64,000 nt of DNA from Arthrobacter sp. C2 (GCA_024207135.1 CP042428.1:4030001-4094000); one strand, 5' to 3'. Counted from the first letter of the stretch, positions 34,037 to 43,422 are shown. The notes: generated by a model not told the origin, from the sequence alone. Made by a program: numbers and translations.

Positions 34037-34822
34037 CTATTGCGGTGCGGGCGGCGGCGTGCCGCCTTCGGACTCCTCGCGTTCCACGGTCTCGGCCAGG
34101 TTGCCCAGGTAGAGCTGGATGACCTTGGGGTCGTTGAGCAGCTCGCGCCCGGTGCCGGTGTGCGCATCGCGGCCCTGGTCAAGGACGTAGGCGCGGTCGC
34201 AGATCTGCAGGCATCGCCTGGCATTCTGCTCGACCATGATGACGCACACGCCGGCCCGGTTGATCTCGTGGACCCGCAGGAAGGTTTCGTCCTGCCGGAC
34301 GGGGGAGAGACCCGCCGAAGGCTCGTCGAGCAGCAGGACCGCGGGTTCCATCATCAGCGCCCTGCCCATGGCCACCATTTGCCGCTCGCCGCCGGAGAGC
34401 GAGCCGGCACGCTGGTTCCGGCGCTTGCCCAACTCCGGAAAGAGCGAGGTGACGAACTCGAAGCGCTCGGCAAAGTCCTTGGGACGCTGGAAAATGCCCA
34501 TCTCCATGTTTTCCTGGATGCTCAGCGCCGGAAACACGTTGTTGGTCTGCGGCACGAATCCCAGCCCGCGGGAAACCAGCTTGTTGGCCTTGAGTCCGGT
34601 CAGGTCGGCCCCGTGGACGACCACGTGCCCCGAATGGACCTTCACCAGCCCGAACATCGCCTTGAGCAGCGTCGACTTGCCGGCCCCGTTGGGACCGATG
34701 ATGCCGATCAGTTCACCCTGGCGCGCCTCGAGGTTGCAGCCGTTGAGGATGTTGACCCCGGGCAGGTAGCCGGCGACCAGGTCGGTCACGCTGACGACGG
34801 CGGCTTCCGCTTCGGTGCTCAT
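34037..34822 (-). CDS. livF: Branched-chain amino acid-type ABC transporter ATP-binding protein LivF
   Basis: A 261-residue ABC ATPase of the LivF type. Walker A is GPNGAGKST (~42-50), the Q-loop is GFVPQTNNVF, the signature LSGGERQM and Walker B VLLLDEPSAGLSP; the LivF C-terminal region ends near LYLGNL, typical for this subfamily. The last ~20 residues are Glu/Pro-rich. Its ATG overlaps the TGA of livG by 4 nt. Last gene of the four-gene transporter operon. Confidence 0.92.
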   Translation of the reverse strand: MSTEAEAAVVSVTDLVAGYLPGVNILNGCNLEARQGELIGIIGPNGAGKSTLLKAMFGLVKVHSGHVVVHGADLTGLKANKLVSRGLGFVPQTNNVFPALSIQENMEMGIFQRPKDFAERFEFVTSLFPELGKRRNQRAGSLSGGERQMVAMGRALMMEPAVLLLDEPSAGLSPVRQDETFLRVHEINRAGVCVIMVEQNARRCLQICDRAYVLDQGRDAHTGTGRELLNDPKVIQLYLGNLAETVEREESEGGTPPPAPQ

Positions 34823-35847
34823 GGCTGCCTCCCATGGGGGTCCTGGGTGTCCGGCTCGTCATGCACGGCCAGGAGTTCTCCCGCGTCTTCGGTGCCGACA
34901 ACGGATTCGGCATCCTCGCTCAAGACGTCTTCCAAGCGTGCGACGCCCTCCGGGGCACCCAGGTCGACATCGTGGTGGGCACCCAGGTAGGCGTCGATGA
35001 CCGCCTGGTCCTGCATCACTTCCTTGGGCGGGCCCTCCGCCACCACGCGGCCCTCGGCCATCACAATGACCCAGTCGGCGATGTGGCGGACCACGTGCAT
35101 GTCGTGTTCCACGAAAAGCACCGTGGTCCCGGTGGCCTTGAGGTTCTTGATGTGGTCGAGCAGGGATTGGGTCAGGGCCGGGTTGACCCCGGCCATGGGC
35201 TCGTCGAGCATGACGAGCCTTGGTTCGGCCATCAGTGCCCTGGCCATTTCCAGCAGCTTGCGTTGGCCCCCGGAAAGCGATGCGGCATAGTCTTCGCGTT
35301 TCTCGGCCAGCTTGAACATGGCCAGCAGGGAATCGGCTGTGCGGGTGAGCTCGGCCTCGCGCTCCCGCCACAGCCAGGGAAACATGGCCCTCCACAGGGC
35401 TTCGCCGGGCTGGTCGGCACCGCCGAGGCGCATGTTTTCGATGACGGTGAGCTTGCCCATGACCTTGGTGAGCTGGAAGGTGCGGACCATGCCAAGGCGC
35501 GCCACCCGGTGGGGGCGGATCCCGGCAAGGTTTTTTCCGTCGAAGGTCCACGACCCCGAATCGGGGGTGTCGAAGCCGGTGAGCAGGTTGAAGAACGTCG
35601 TCTTGCCCGCGCCGTTGGGGCCGATGAGCGCGGTGATCTTGTGCCGCGGGATTTCAACATGGTCCACGTCCACCGCCTTGAGGGCACCGAACGAGCGGCG
35701 CACGCCATCGGCGATGATTATCGGGTCGCGCTTCTTGCAGCCGGGTGCGGCCGGCCCCACGGCAATGGGACCGGTGTCATTGAACGGGGAGGTGTCCGGG
35801 TCCTGGCCGGTGGCGGGCCCCGGCGGAATTCGTTGCGGGTCACTCAT
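34819..35847 (-). CDS. livG: Branched-chain amino acid-type ABC transporter ATP-binding protein LivG
   Basis: A 342-residue ABC ATPase of the LivG type. Walker A is GPNGAGKTTFFN, the Q-loop region is MVRTFQLTKVMGKLTV, the signature LSGGQRKLLEMARALM and Walker B LVMLDEPMAGVNP; the family end motif EVMQDQAVIDAYLG is present. It is longer than usual (~255-290): an N-terminal Pro/Asp-rich stretch of ~45 residues and a C-terminal acidic tail of ~50 residues are added. Start ATG at 35847, overlapping the livM stop (ATGA). Confidence 0.92.
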   Translation of the reverse strand: MSDPQRIPPGPATGQDPDTSPFNDTGPIAVGPAAPGCKKRDPIIIADGVRRSFGALKAVDVDHVEIPRHKITALIGPNGAGKTTFFNLLTGFDTPDSGSWTFDGKNLAGIRPHRVARLGMVRTFQLTKVMGKLTVIENMRLGGADQPGEALWRAMFPWLWREREAELTRTADSLLAMFKLAEKREDYAASLSGGQRKLLEMARALMAEPRLVMLDEPMAGVNPALTQSLLDHIKNLKATGTTVLFVEHDMHVVRHIADWVIVMAEGRVVAEGPPKEVMQDQAVIDAYLGAHHDVDLGAPEGVARLEDVLSEDAESVVGTEDAGELLAVHDEPDTQDPHGRQP

Positions 35848-36824
35848 GAGAAAGCGAGCTCCTTCTTGTTGCCCAGGATTCCTTGCGGGCGGAAAATCAT
35901 CAGCAGCATCAGGGCCACACCCACCAGGATGTAGCGCAGCTGGCCGGCCTGGGCGCTGGAGAGGAAGGTGATGTACCCGGCCTCGATGAGCCCCAGCAGG
36001 ATGCCCTGGGTCAGGGAGAGCACCACCCAGAAGATCATGGCTCCGAGCACCGACCCGAAGACCGTGGCCATGCCGCCGAGCAGCAGCGCCGTCCACAGGA
36101 AGAAGGTCAGCTCCGAGCCGTAGTTGGCCGGTTGCACCGCCCCGGTGGGCAAGGTGAACAAGATCCCGGCCAGCGAGCCGAACAGGCCGCCGATGACCAG
36201 CGCCTCCATCTTGTAGACGAAGACGTTCTTGCCCAGCGAGAGCACGGCGTTCTCGTCCTCGCGGATTCCCTTCAGCACCCTGCCCCACGGGCTGCGCATC
36301 AGCGCCCACACGATCGCGGCGCAGAGCAGCACGATGCCCCAGGCGACAAGGGTCACCCAGAGGCTGCGGTCATTGAAATTCAGCGGACCCACTGGGTAGT
36401 CGCCGGGAGGGAAAGGGCTCAAAGCGTAGAAGCCGCGCTCGAAGGTGGCCAGGCCGTTGGCCGACCCGGTGACGTTGGTCAGGGAATTGGTGGTGACGAT
36501 GTAGCGGACGATCTCGGCCGCGGCGATCGTGACGATGGCCAGGTAGTCCGCGCGCAGGCGCAGCGTGGGAATGCCCAGGATCAACGCGAACAGGACCGAG
36601 GCCACGAGTGCCACCAGCAACGCCACGGGCAGCGGCGCGCCAAAGGTGAGCGTTGAGATGGAGAAGCCGTAGGCGCCCACGGCCATGAAGCCGGCCTGTC
36701 CGAAGTTCAGCAGGCCCGCGTAGCCGAAGTGCACTGCCAGTCCCAGCGCGGCGAGCGCATAGGACGCGGTGATCGGGCTGACGATTTCCGTCAAGGCATT
36801 GGTGAAGATCGCTGCGAAGTCCAT
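35844..36824 (-). CDS. livM: Branched-chain amino acid-type ABC transporter permease LivM
   Basis: A 326-residue permease with about eight to ten membrane segments. The LivM hallmarks are the early motif GYAGLLNFGQAGFMAVGAY and the EAA-like region SPWGRVLKGIREDENAVLSLGKN, then LFGSLAGILF and the C-terminal FRPQGILG. It starts 16 nt after the livH stop and overlaps livG. Pairs with LivH to form the channel. Confidence 0.92.
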   Translation of the reverse strand: MDFAAIFTNALTEIVSPITASYALAALGLAVHFGYAGLLNFGQAGFMAVGAYGFSISTLTFGAPLPVALLVALVASVLFALILGIPTLRLRADYLAIVTIAAAEIVRYIVTTNSLTNVTGSANGLATFERGFYALSPFPPGDYPVGPLNFNDRSLWVTLVAWGIVLLCAAIVWALMRSPWGRVLKGIREDENAVLSLGKNVFVYKMEALVIGGLFGSLAGILFTLPTGAVQPANYGSELTFFLWTALLLGGMATVFGSVLGAMIFWVVLSLTQGILLGLIEAGYITFLSSAQAGQLRYILVGVALMLLMIFRPQGILGNKKELAFS

Positions 36825-36840
36825 GATGGGTTCCTTTCCC

Positions 36841-38178
36841 CTAGCCCACGCGCTCGCGGCGGCCCAGCAGGCCCTGCGGCTTGAACAGCAGCACGAGGAT
36901 CATGACCGCCAGTGCACCGACGTATTTCAAATCGGCCTCCAGCCAGATCGTCGAAATCTCCACCATGAGACCGACCAGCACAGAACCGATGAGCGCCCCG
37001 AACACCGTGCCGAGTCCGCCCAGGGTCACCCCGGCGAAGATCATCAGCAGGATCTGCTGGCCCATGTTGAAGGCGACACCGGGCCGGTAGTACGCCCAGA
37101 GGATTCCGCCGAGTGCGGCAAGCATGCTGCCGACCACCCACACCATGCGGATCACGCGGTCCACATCGATTCCCGAAGCCGCGGCAAGCGCCGGGTTGTC
37201 GGCCACGGCGCGTGTCGCCTTGCCGAACCGGGTCTTGAGCAGCAGCAATGCCACCGCGATGATCACCACCAGCGAGACCACCAGGGAAACCAGCGTGTTT
37301 CGCGAGATCGAAACCCCCAGCACCACTAGGATCGGGCTTTGCGCCGAGGGCAGTTGTTCGGTGGTTCCGCCGAAGAAGAACAGGATGATGTAGCGCATGG
37401 CCAGGGCAAGCCCGATGGAGACGATCATCATGGGCACCAAGGCCGAGCCACGGCGCCGCAGGGGCTTCCACAATCCCCAATCCTGCAGCCAGCCCAAGGC
37501 CCCGCCCAGCAGGACGGCAACGACCAGGGCCGCCCAGAGCGGGAATCCCCAGGCCGAGAGCGCGAAGGTGGACACGGCGCCGAAGGTCACCATTTCCCCG
37601 TGGGCAAAGTTGGTCAGGCCCGTTGTTCCGAAGACCAGCGACAGCCCGACCGCGGTCAAGGCCAGGAGCAACCCAAAACTCAAGCCGGCCACCGTCCGCT
37701 CGGCCAGGATCGAACCGAAGCTCCTGGTGGCAGCGGCCGCGTTCTCGCCGACCTTGAATATGACACCCATGTTGGACGAGGTGCCGAATTCCACGATGCG
37801 CGGGTTCGCCTCCCCCTCGCTCAGGGGCTTGTCCGCGGGCAGCGTGGCGACGTCCAACAGGACCTCGTAGGTTCCCTTTGCGGGAACGACGATGACCCAC
37901 CGGCCATCCTTGTCGGTTGTCGCCTCCGCACTGAAACCGGTGGTTGAGCTCGCCGTGATCCGTACGCCCTCGATCGGAACGGATCCATCGCGGAGGGTTC
38001 CACGGATCGTCAGTTCCTGCTTCTGCAGCGGCGCCTGGAGCTGTCCGGCCGCCGATGCCGATGCCGAGGGCATCGCCAATGCCGGCACTGCCGAAGCGAG
38101 GGCCAACCCCGCGAACAAGGCGATAAGCCCCACGACCCCCACCCAGCGGATCACTGCTGCGTTTGCTTGACGAAACAC
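36841..38178 (-). CDS. livH: LivH-type ABC permease with N-terminal secreted beta-sandwich domain
   Basis: A 445-residue protein, about 150 residues longer than ordinary LivH. Residues ~1-45 form a signal-like hydrophobic segment ending in AMPSASAS. Residues ~55-130 look like a carboxypeptidase-regulatory-like beta-sandwich (LTIRGTLRDGSVPIEGVRITASSTTG, with TTDKDGRWVIVVP), predicted outside the cell. The C-terminal ~290 residues are a normal LivH permease (GLTNFAHGEMVTFGA, KATRAVADNPALAAASGIDVDRV, LLFKPQGLLG). GTG 38178 is chosen for its GAGAGGG RBS; ATG 38223 is a weaker alternative. The extra domain might dock the binding protein. First gene of the operon. Confidence 0.88.
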   Translation of the reverse strand: MFRQANAAVIRWVGVVGLIALFAGLALASAVPALAMPSASASAAGQLQAPLQKQELTIRGTLRDGSVPIEGVRITASSTTGFSAEATTDKDGRWVIVVPAKGTYEVLLDVATLPADKPLSEGEANPRIVEFGTSSNMGVIFKVGENAAAATRSFGSILAERTVAGLSFGLLLALTAVGLSLVFGTTGLTNFAHGEMVTFGAVSTFALSAWGFPLWAALVVAVLLGGALGWLQDWGLWKPLRRRGSALVPMMIVSIGLALAMRYIILFFFGGTTEQLPSAQSPILVVLGVSISRNTLVSLVVSLVVIIAVALLLLKTRFGKATRAVADNPALAAASGIDVDRVIRMVWVVGSMLAALGGILWAYYRPGVAFNMGQQILLMIFAGVTLGGLGTVFGALIGSVLVGLMVEISTIWLEADLKYVGALAVMILVLLFKPQGLLGRRERVG

Positions 38179-38232
38179 GGTGCGAGCCCTCTCGTCGTAG
38201 CGTGGCCCGGCAACCACAAGCACCGGACACGG

Positions 38233-38250
38233 GAGTGACTTATGTCACTC
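38233..38250 (-). promoter_or_regulatory. Perfect palindromic operator candidate upstream of livH
   Basis: GAGTGACttatGTCACTC: two 7-bp arms with a 4-bp spacer, 55 nt before the livH start. The position suits a repressor or activator of the transporter operon. The regulator is not identifiable from the site. Confidence 0.5.
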
Positions 38251-38756
38251 ACGTGTGCCCATCGTAGTGCCGCGGAGGTGTGTAGCAATACGGTTCGGCG
38301 GCGATTGCTTGGGGGAAACGGTAACGGTCTGGTTAAGGCCGGAATTCCGGAGGCTGCGCGGCCGGGGCGATATCCGGATCCGGAGCCAGGTGCGCGGAGG
38401 GGTCCGGGTCGGTCCGTTGCCCCGAGGGGTGGCACGCACCGGCGCCCGATCCCGAGCAAGGGCGAGTGGGCCCGTCTCGCCATTTTCCACGCGCAACCGG
38501 GGGAGCGGCTCGAGTCTGTGGATGCCGGTCCGCCGGTTGAAGCGGGGTCACGGGTCTCCGGGCGAAGTCGCTCGGTTGTGGGCTCTGGCCCGATCGCTGC
38601 ACGGGAAACCGCGAATATCGGCAAGGTTGCGGCACCTGAAAACCATGAACCGCAAACTTAAACCCAAAAAGGTCCTGATTTGGGGATTTATTGGTCTGCA
38701 CCGAACGTTGAACCAACGTAGGCTATTTACTAACAACCCTACCGAGGAGAAACACC
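38251..38756. other. Intergenic region between divergent livH and the BI-1 gene
   Basis: About 500 bp with no supported gene; frames here lack an RBS and family resemblance. The right end becomes AT-rich and holds TAGGCT (38719-38724), a -10 candidate about 33 nt before the next ATG, and the RBS GAGGAG. The middle is GC-rich, with no structure that could be assigned. Confidence 0.45.
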
Positions 38757-39569
38757 ATGGCCCTGGGCGGAAACCCGGTCTTTAAGTCCAAGAACTACCG
38801 CGAGCAGACCCGTGCGGCCGGCGCCACGGGTGCCGCGTCCACCACCTATGCTCAGCCGATGAGCGCACAGGCCCTGCAGGACCTGTACTCGCAGCCTTCC
38901 GCGTCACCGCAGGAAACCGGCCGCATGACCTACGCCGACGTCATCAACAAGACGATGCTGAGCCTCGGCGTGGTCCTCATTGGCGCGGCCATCGGCTGGC
39001 AGCTGCCGGCCCTGATGCTCGTCGGCGCACTCGTCGGCCTGGGCCTGGGCCTGGTCAATTCCTTCAAGCGCCAGCCCTCGCCGGCGCTGATCCTGCTCTA
39101 CGCCGGCTTCGAGGGCCTGTTCCTCGGCGGCCTCTCGGGCGTCTTCGAGAACATGTACCCGGGCATCGCCGTCCAGGCCGTGCTCGCGACATTCTCGGTC
39201 TTCGCCGTGACCCTGGTGCTCTACCGCTCGGGCAAGTACCGCGCGACCCCGAAGATGACCCGCATGTTCATGATCGCGATGATCGGCTACGGCGTGTTCT
39301 CGCTGCTGAACTTCGGCCTGATGATGTTCGGCGCCGTCGATGGCATGTTCGGCATGCGCAGCGGCATGCTGGGCGTCGGCATCGGCGTGCTCGCCGTGCT
39401 GCTGGCCACCTACGCACTCGTGCTGGACTTCACCAACATCTCCGAGGGCGTGCGCCAGGGCGCACCGGCCAAGGCCGCCTGGACCGCCGCATTCGGCCTG
39501 ACCGTGACGCTGGTCTGGCTGTACGTTGAGATTCTGCGCATTCTGGCTATCCTGCGTGGCGATGATTAG
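38757..39569 (+). CDS. Bax inhibitor-1 / YccA-like integral membrane protein
   Basis: A 270-residue membrane protein of the BI-1/YccA family, probably at the cytoplasmic membrane. The N-terminal ~60 residues are polar and Ala/Ser/Gln-rich, followed by seven hydrophobic segments. The region LYAGFEGLFLGGLSGVFE and later ALVLDFTNISEGVRQG contain the conserved acidic residues of the family. ATG 38757 follows GAGGAG. Bacterial members have been linked to calcium leak and membrane-protein quality control, but no specific role can be given here. A strong terminator follows. Confidence 0.87.
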   Translation: MALGGNPVFKSKNYREQTRAAGATGAASTTYAQPMSAQALQDLYSQPSASPQETGRMTYADVINKTMLSLGVVLIGAAIGWQLPALMLVGALVGLGLGLVNSFKRQPSPALILLYAGFEGLFLGGLSGVFENMYPGIAVQAVLATFSVFAVTLVLYRSGKYRATPKMTRMFMIAMIGYGVFSLLNFGLMMFGAVDGMFGMRSGMLGVGIGVLAVLLATYALVLDFTNISEGVRQGAPAKAAWTAAFGLTVTLVWLYVEILRILAILRGDD

Positions 39570-39584
39570 TCATTCTGCTGTGTG

Positions 39585-39629
39585 ACCGCGGGGCAGTACC
39601 CATGATTTGGGTACTGCCCCGCGGTTTTT
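39585..39629 (+). terminator. Intrinsic terminator after the BI-1 gene
   Basis: Perfect 17-bp stem (39585-39601 with 39609-39625), 7-nt loop, ending in TTTTT. Confidence 0.93.
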
Positions 39630-39773
39630 CTGCAATATGTGCGTCATCTATGCCGCACCGGCAACTTTCAAGGGATAACGTATGTTCATGGCATTGACAG
39701 GCAGCAAGGGATCGACCGGGAAGACGGCGCGCAGGCTCGCGACCCCCGGGCCCCTTCCCCGAGGAGTCAAGGC

Positions 39774-41090
39774 ATGAAGCTGCCCCGCCCCCTGCGGCGC
39801 CTGGCCGCGGCCACCGAAGCGGTGCAGCAAAGCGCCGCGGCCACCAAGCAACGGATGGCCGCCTCGCCCGAGGCCGAGGAGAACCCGGCGATCATCTACG
39901 CCGCCCATGCCGAGGCCGAGGACCTGCCCTACGGCGTGCGGATCGCCGCGTCCTGGTCCTGGCGGTTGATCGTCATCGTGCTGGCCGTGGGCATCGCCGT
40001 CTGGTTGCTGTCCCACGTGTCCCTGCTGGTGATCCCGCTGATGATCGCGGCCCTGCTGGCCGGGCTGCTCAGCCCCGTGGTGAAGTTCCTGACCCGCACC
40101 CTGCGTTTCCCCAAGGGGCTTTCGGTCGGGGTGACCATGGTTGGTTTCCTGGCGGTGATCGTCGGAGGCCTCTCCATCGTTGGGCAGCGGCTGGCCAACG
40201 GCTTCGCTTCCCTGTGGGCCCAGGCACTGACCGGCATCGCGCAGATCCAGCACTGGCTCTCCACCGGCCCGCTGGGGTTGAGCAACCAGGACCTCGACAC
40301 GCTTTTCCAAGACGCCCTGAACACGCTCAAGAACAACTCCTCGTCCATCCTCTCCGGTGCGCTGTCCTGGGGCACCACCCTCGGGCACCTGGTGACGGGC
40401 ATGCTGCTTGTGCTCTTCTCGCTGATCTTCCTGCTGCTGGATGGACCGCGCATCGGGCGCTTCTTCATCAACCTGCTGCCGCGCCGTGCCCGGGCCGCCG
40501 CCCACGGTGCCGGCCACCTCGGCTGGGGCTCTATGGTCAGCTACGTCCGCGTCCAGCTCTTTGTAGCCTTCATCGACGCCGTGGGCATCGGCGTGGGCGC
40601 CCTGATCCTCGGGGTGCCGCTGGCCCTTCCGCTGGGCGTGCTCGTTTTCATTGGCTCGTTCATCCCGGTCATCGGTGCACTGGTCACCGGGGCCGTGGCC
40701 GTGCTGCTGGCCCTGGTGGCCAACGGCTGGGTCAACGCGCTGATCATGTTGCTGGTGGTGCTCTTCATCCAGCAGGCCGAATCCCACATCCTGCAGCCAT
40801 TGGTCATGGGCAAGGCCGTGAGCCTGCACCCGCTGGCCGTCGTCATGGCCGTGGCCGGCGGCTCCATCGTCGCCGGCATCGCCGGCGCCCTGTTTGCAGT
40901 CCCGGTGCTGGCCGTGGCCAACACCGTGGTGAAGTACATTTCTGACCGGGGCTGGGAGCACGATCCGCTCTTTGGCCCAGAGACCGCGGCCGTGGCGGCC
41001 GTGAACGGTTCACGAATTACCAAGCCGGTCCGCTCCGCGGAACCGGCTCCCGCCGACCTTGACGGAGAAGAACCAGACCCCGGTTCCTGA
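39774..41090 (+). CDS. AI-2E family transporter-like membrane protein
   Basis: A 438-residue membrane protein of the AI-2E (TqsA/PerM/UPF0118) family. It has about eight hydrophobic segments in the family pattern, a central amphipathic region, the motif FLLLDGPRIGRFF, the conserved PLALPLGVLVFIGSFIPVIGAL stretch and the C-terminal QQAESHILQPLVMGKAV. Functions proposed in the family include autoinducer-2 export and ion antiport; which applies here is unknown. ATG 39774 follows GAGGAG by 7 nt. The C-terminal tail is polar and acidic. Confidence 0.87.
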   Translation: MKLPRPLRRLAAATEAVQQSAAATKQRMAASPEAEENPAIIYAAHAEAEDLPYGVRIAASWSWRLIVIVLAVGIAVWLLSHVSLLVIPLMIAALLAGLLSPVVKFLTRTLRFPKGLSVGVTMVGFLAVIVGGLSIVGQRLANGFASLWAQALTGIAQIQHWLSTGPLGLSNQDLDTLFQDALNTLKNNSSSILSGALSWGTTLGHLVTGMLLVLFSLIFLLLDGPRIGRFFINLLPRRARAAAHGAGHLGWGSMVSYVRVQLFVAFIDAVGIGVGALILGVPLALPLGVLVFIGSFIPVIGALVTGAVAVLLALVANGWVNALIMLLVVLFIQQAESHILQPLVMGKAVSLHPLAVVMAVAGGSIVAGIAGALFAVPVLAVANTVVKYISDRGWEHDPLFGPETAAVAAVNGSRITKPVRSAEPAPADLDGEEPDPGS

Positions 41091-41192
41091 TCCGCACCTG
41101 CACCGCCCACCCCCGGTCCAAGGTCATGGCCCCGAAAGACTTCCATTCCTGATTGCACCGCGTGTGAACACGCCCAGAAGAAAGCCGCTCCC

Positions 41193-42443
41193 ATGATCCA
41201 GAAGACCCAACTCCCGGTGAGCCTGTCCGACATCGAAGAGGCCCGCGACCTGCTTGAGGGTGTGGCCGTCCGCACGCCGATGGAGCACTCGCGCGCGCTG
41301 TCCCTGGACATCGGCTCCGAGGTCTACCTGAAATGCGAGAACCTGCAGCGTGCCGGTTCCTTCAAGGTCCGCGGCGCCTACGTGCGCATGGCCAAGCTCA
41401 CCGCCGAGGAGCGCGCCCGAGGCGTCGTGGCGGCCTCGGCAGGCAACCACGCCCAGGGCGTGGCCCAGGCCGCCCGCCGACTGGGGATCAAAGCCCGGAT
41501 CTACATGCCGCTGGGCGTGGCACTGCCCAAGCTCACCGCCACCCGCGACCACGGGGCCGAGGTCATCCTGCACGGGCACAACGTGGACGAGGCGCTGGCC
41601 GAGGCCGAGCGCTACGCGACCGCGACCGGTGCGGTGTTCGTGCACCCCTTCGACAACCCCGACATCATCGCCGGGCAGGGAACCATCGGCCTGGAAATCC
41701 TCGAGCAGCTCCCGGACGTCGACACCGTGCTGATGGGCGTGGGCGGCGGCGGCCTGCTCGCCGGGGTCGCGGTGGCGATCAAGACACGTGCCAAGGAACT
41801 GGGCCGGGACATCAAGATCATCGGGGTGCAGGCCGAGAACGCCGCCGCCTACCCTCCCTCGCTGGCCGCCGACGCGCTGGTCCCGCTGGACACCGTGCGG
41901 ACCATCGCGGACGGCATCGCCGTGGGCCGCCCGGGCCAGCTGCCCTTCCAGATCATCCGCGAACTGGTCGACGAGGTGGTCACGGTCTCCGAAGACGGCC
42001 TGGCCCGCGCCCTGGTCTTCCTCATGGAACGCTCGAAGCTGGTGGTCGAGCCGGCCGGCGCCGTGGGCGTGGCCGCGCTGCTCGAGGGCAAGCTGGCGGA
42101 ACTCGGGATCACCCCCGCCAAGACCGCGGTGGTGCTTTCCGGCGGCAACATCGACCCGCTGCTGATGCTCAAGGTCATCCAGCGCGGCCTCTCCGCGGCC
42201 GGGCGCTACCTGACCGTGCGCATGATGCTTGATGACCGTCCCGGCGAGCTGGCAACCATTTCCCGGGTCATCGCCGAGTCCGATGCCAACGTGACGCGCC
42301 TGGACCACACCCGCGTGGGCGGATCGCTGTCCATGGGCGACGTGGCGATCACCATCGACATGGAGACCAAGGGGCATGTGCACTCGGAACTGGTGCTCAA
42401 CAACCTGCGCGCCGAGGGCTTCCAGCCCATGATCATGGGCTGA
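41193..42443 (+). CDS. ilvA: Threonine dehydratase with C-terminal ACT-like domain
   Basis: A 416-residue PLP enzyme that deaminates threonine (and serine) to 2-oxobutyrate. The PLP-lysine motif is AGSFKVRGA (~50-58), the phosphate-binding glycine loop is GVGGGGLLAG, and ASAGNHAQGVA is conserved. The last ~80 residues form a single ACT-like regulatory domain (RMMLDDRPGELATISRVIAE). The length and single ACT-like domain resemble the catabolic or short biosynthetic forms rather than E. coli IlvA with its two regulatory subdomains. Its gene is followed by greA, the standard actinobacterial neighbourhood. Confidence 0.92.
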   Translation: MIQKTQLPVSLSDIEEARDLLEGVAVRTPMEHSRALSLDIGSEVYLKCENLQRAGSFKVRGAYVRMAKLTAEERARGVVAASAGNHAQGVAQAARRLGIKARIYMPLGVALPKLTATRDHGAEVILHGHNVDEALAEAERYATATGAVFVHPFDNPDIIAGQGTIGLEILEQLPDVDTVLMGVGGGGLLAGVAVAIKTRAKELGRDIKIIGVQAENAAAYPPSLAADALVPLDTVRTIADGIAVGRPGQLPFQIIRELVDEVVTVSEDGLARALVFLMERSKLVVEPAGAVGVAALLEGKLAELGITPAKTAVVLSGGNIDPLLMLKVIQRGLSAAGRYLTVRMMLDDRPGELATISRVIAESDANVTRLDHTRVGGSLSMGDVAITIDMETKGHVHSELVLNNLRAEGFQPMIMG

Positions 42444-42461
42444 ATCCCGACCGCAAACGAC

Positions 42462-42511
42462 AACGCCCTCCAGGTTCCTGCTTAGGCGCAGGAACCTGGA
42501 GGGCGTTTTTT
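42462..42511 (+). terminator. Strong intrinsic terminator after ilvA
   Basis: Perfect 20-bp stem (42462-42481 with 42488-42507), 6-nt loop, running into TTTTTT (42506-42511). Confidence 0.95.
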
Positions 42512-42628
42512 GGCGGGCCGGAGCAGGCGTTAACGACCGATGGCCGCCGATACGTCCACCCCCCGCTCTTCGCCCCGATGGGGCAAGGGCGGAATCCGGG
42601 TGAAGGATCAACGGCCACCAAGCCGAGT

Positions 42629-42646
42629 CCCGCGCCATGGCGCGGG
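42629..42646 (-). terminator. GC palindrome downstream of greA, possible terminator
   Basis: An 18-bp perfect palindrome centred on CATG (CCCGCGC arms), 9 nt after the greA stop on the minus strand. No T tract follows, so termination is only possible, not certain. Confidence 0.4.
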
Positions 42647-42654
42647 GAAGTGCA

Positions 42655-43149
42655 TTAAACGCTGTAAGGCTTGCAGGAAACGATCTCGACGGTGATTTCC
42701 TTGCCGTTCGGTGCGGTGTAGCTGAGCGTGTCACCGGACTTCGCGCCGTGGACCGCGGCGCCAATCGGGGAGCGCTCCGAGTAGACCTCCAGGTCGGTGT
42801 CCCCGGCTACCTCGCGGCTGCCAAAGAGGAAGGTGGTCTTGTCGCCGGCGATGATTGCCTCGACCAGCATGCCCGGCTCGACGATTCCGTCATCGGCGGG
42901 AGCTTCGCCCACGTGGGCGCGACGCAGCAGGTCCTTGAGGTACGTGATGCGGGCCTCGGCCTTGCCCTGCTCTTCCTTGGCCGCGTGGTAGCCACCGTTT
43001 TCCTTGAGATCGCCCTCGGAACGTGCCTGCTCAATGCGGTCAACGATCTCTGCACGGCCCGGGCCCGAGAGGTGCTCGAGCTCGGCGGCAAGGCGGTCAT
43101 AGGCCTCTTGGGTCAGCCAAACAACTGGTTCGTGATTGGTCGTGGTCAC
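42655..43149 (-). CDS. greA: Transcription elongation factor GreA
   Basis: A 164-residue GreA/GreB-type factor that enters the RNA polymerase secondary channel and stimulates cleavage of backtracked transcripts. The N-terminal coiled coil (~10-80) carries the tip motif EGDLKENGGYHAAKEEQ with the two catalytic acidic residues; the C-terminal FKBP-like domain has SPIGAAVHGAKSGDTLSYTAPNG. GTG 43149 follows AGGAG. The upstream 270 bp to the next gene hold no ORF and include its promoter. Order ilvA-greA-DUF4307-mca is typical for the phylum. Confidence 0.95.
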   Translation of the reverse strand: MTTTNHEPVVWLTQEAYDRLAAELEHLSGPGRAEIVDRIEQARSEGDLKENGGYHAAKEEQGKAEARITYLKDLLRRAHVGEAPADDGIVEPGMLVEAIIAGDKTTFLFGSREVAGDTDLEVYSERSPIGAAVHGAKSGDTLSYTAPNGKEITVEIVSCKPYSV

Positions 43150-43422
43150 GTGATACTCCTTGTGTAATCAGGGCCGCTATTCCCTGGGGAACAACATGCC
43201 GAGACGGTCCCGCCCGATGATGCGACGAACATCTTGCAAGCAAAGACCCCGCACAGCAGGTGAAGAACTTTGTCCGTCACGGTCTGTAGCGGGGCATTAA
43301 CGTATTAGAAAGATATTAGCCGCAATTCGGCTATTTACCCAAGAGTTTGAGCTTTTGGCGTAGCGGCGCGTCGTGCAGTCGAAACATTCAGCGACGCCCC
43401 GGATGCGGTGGTCCCGCGGTGG

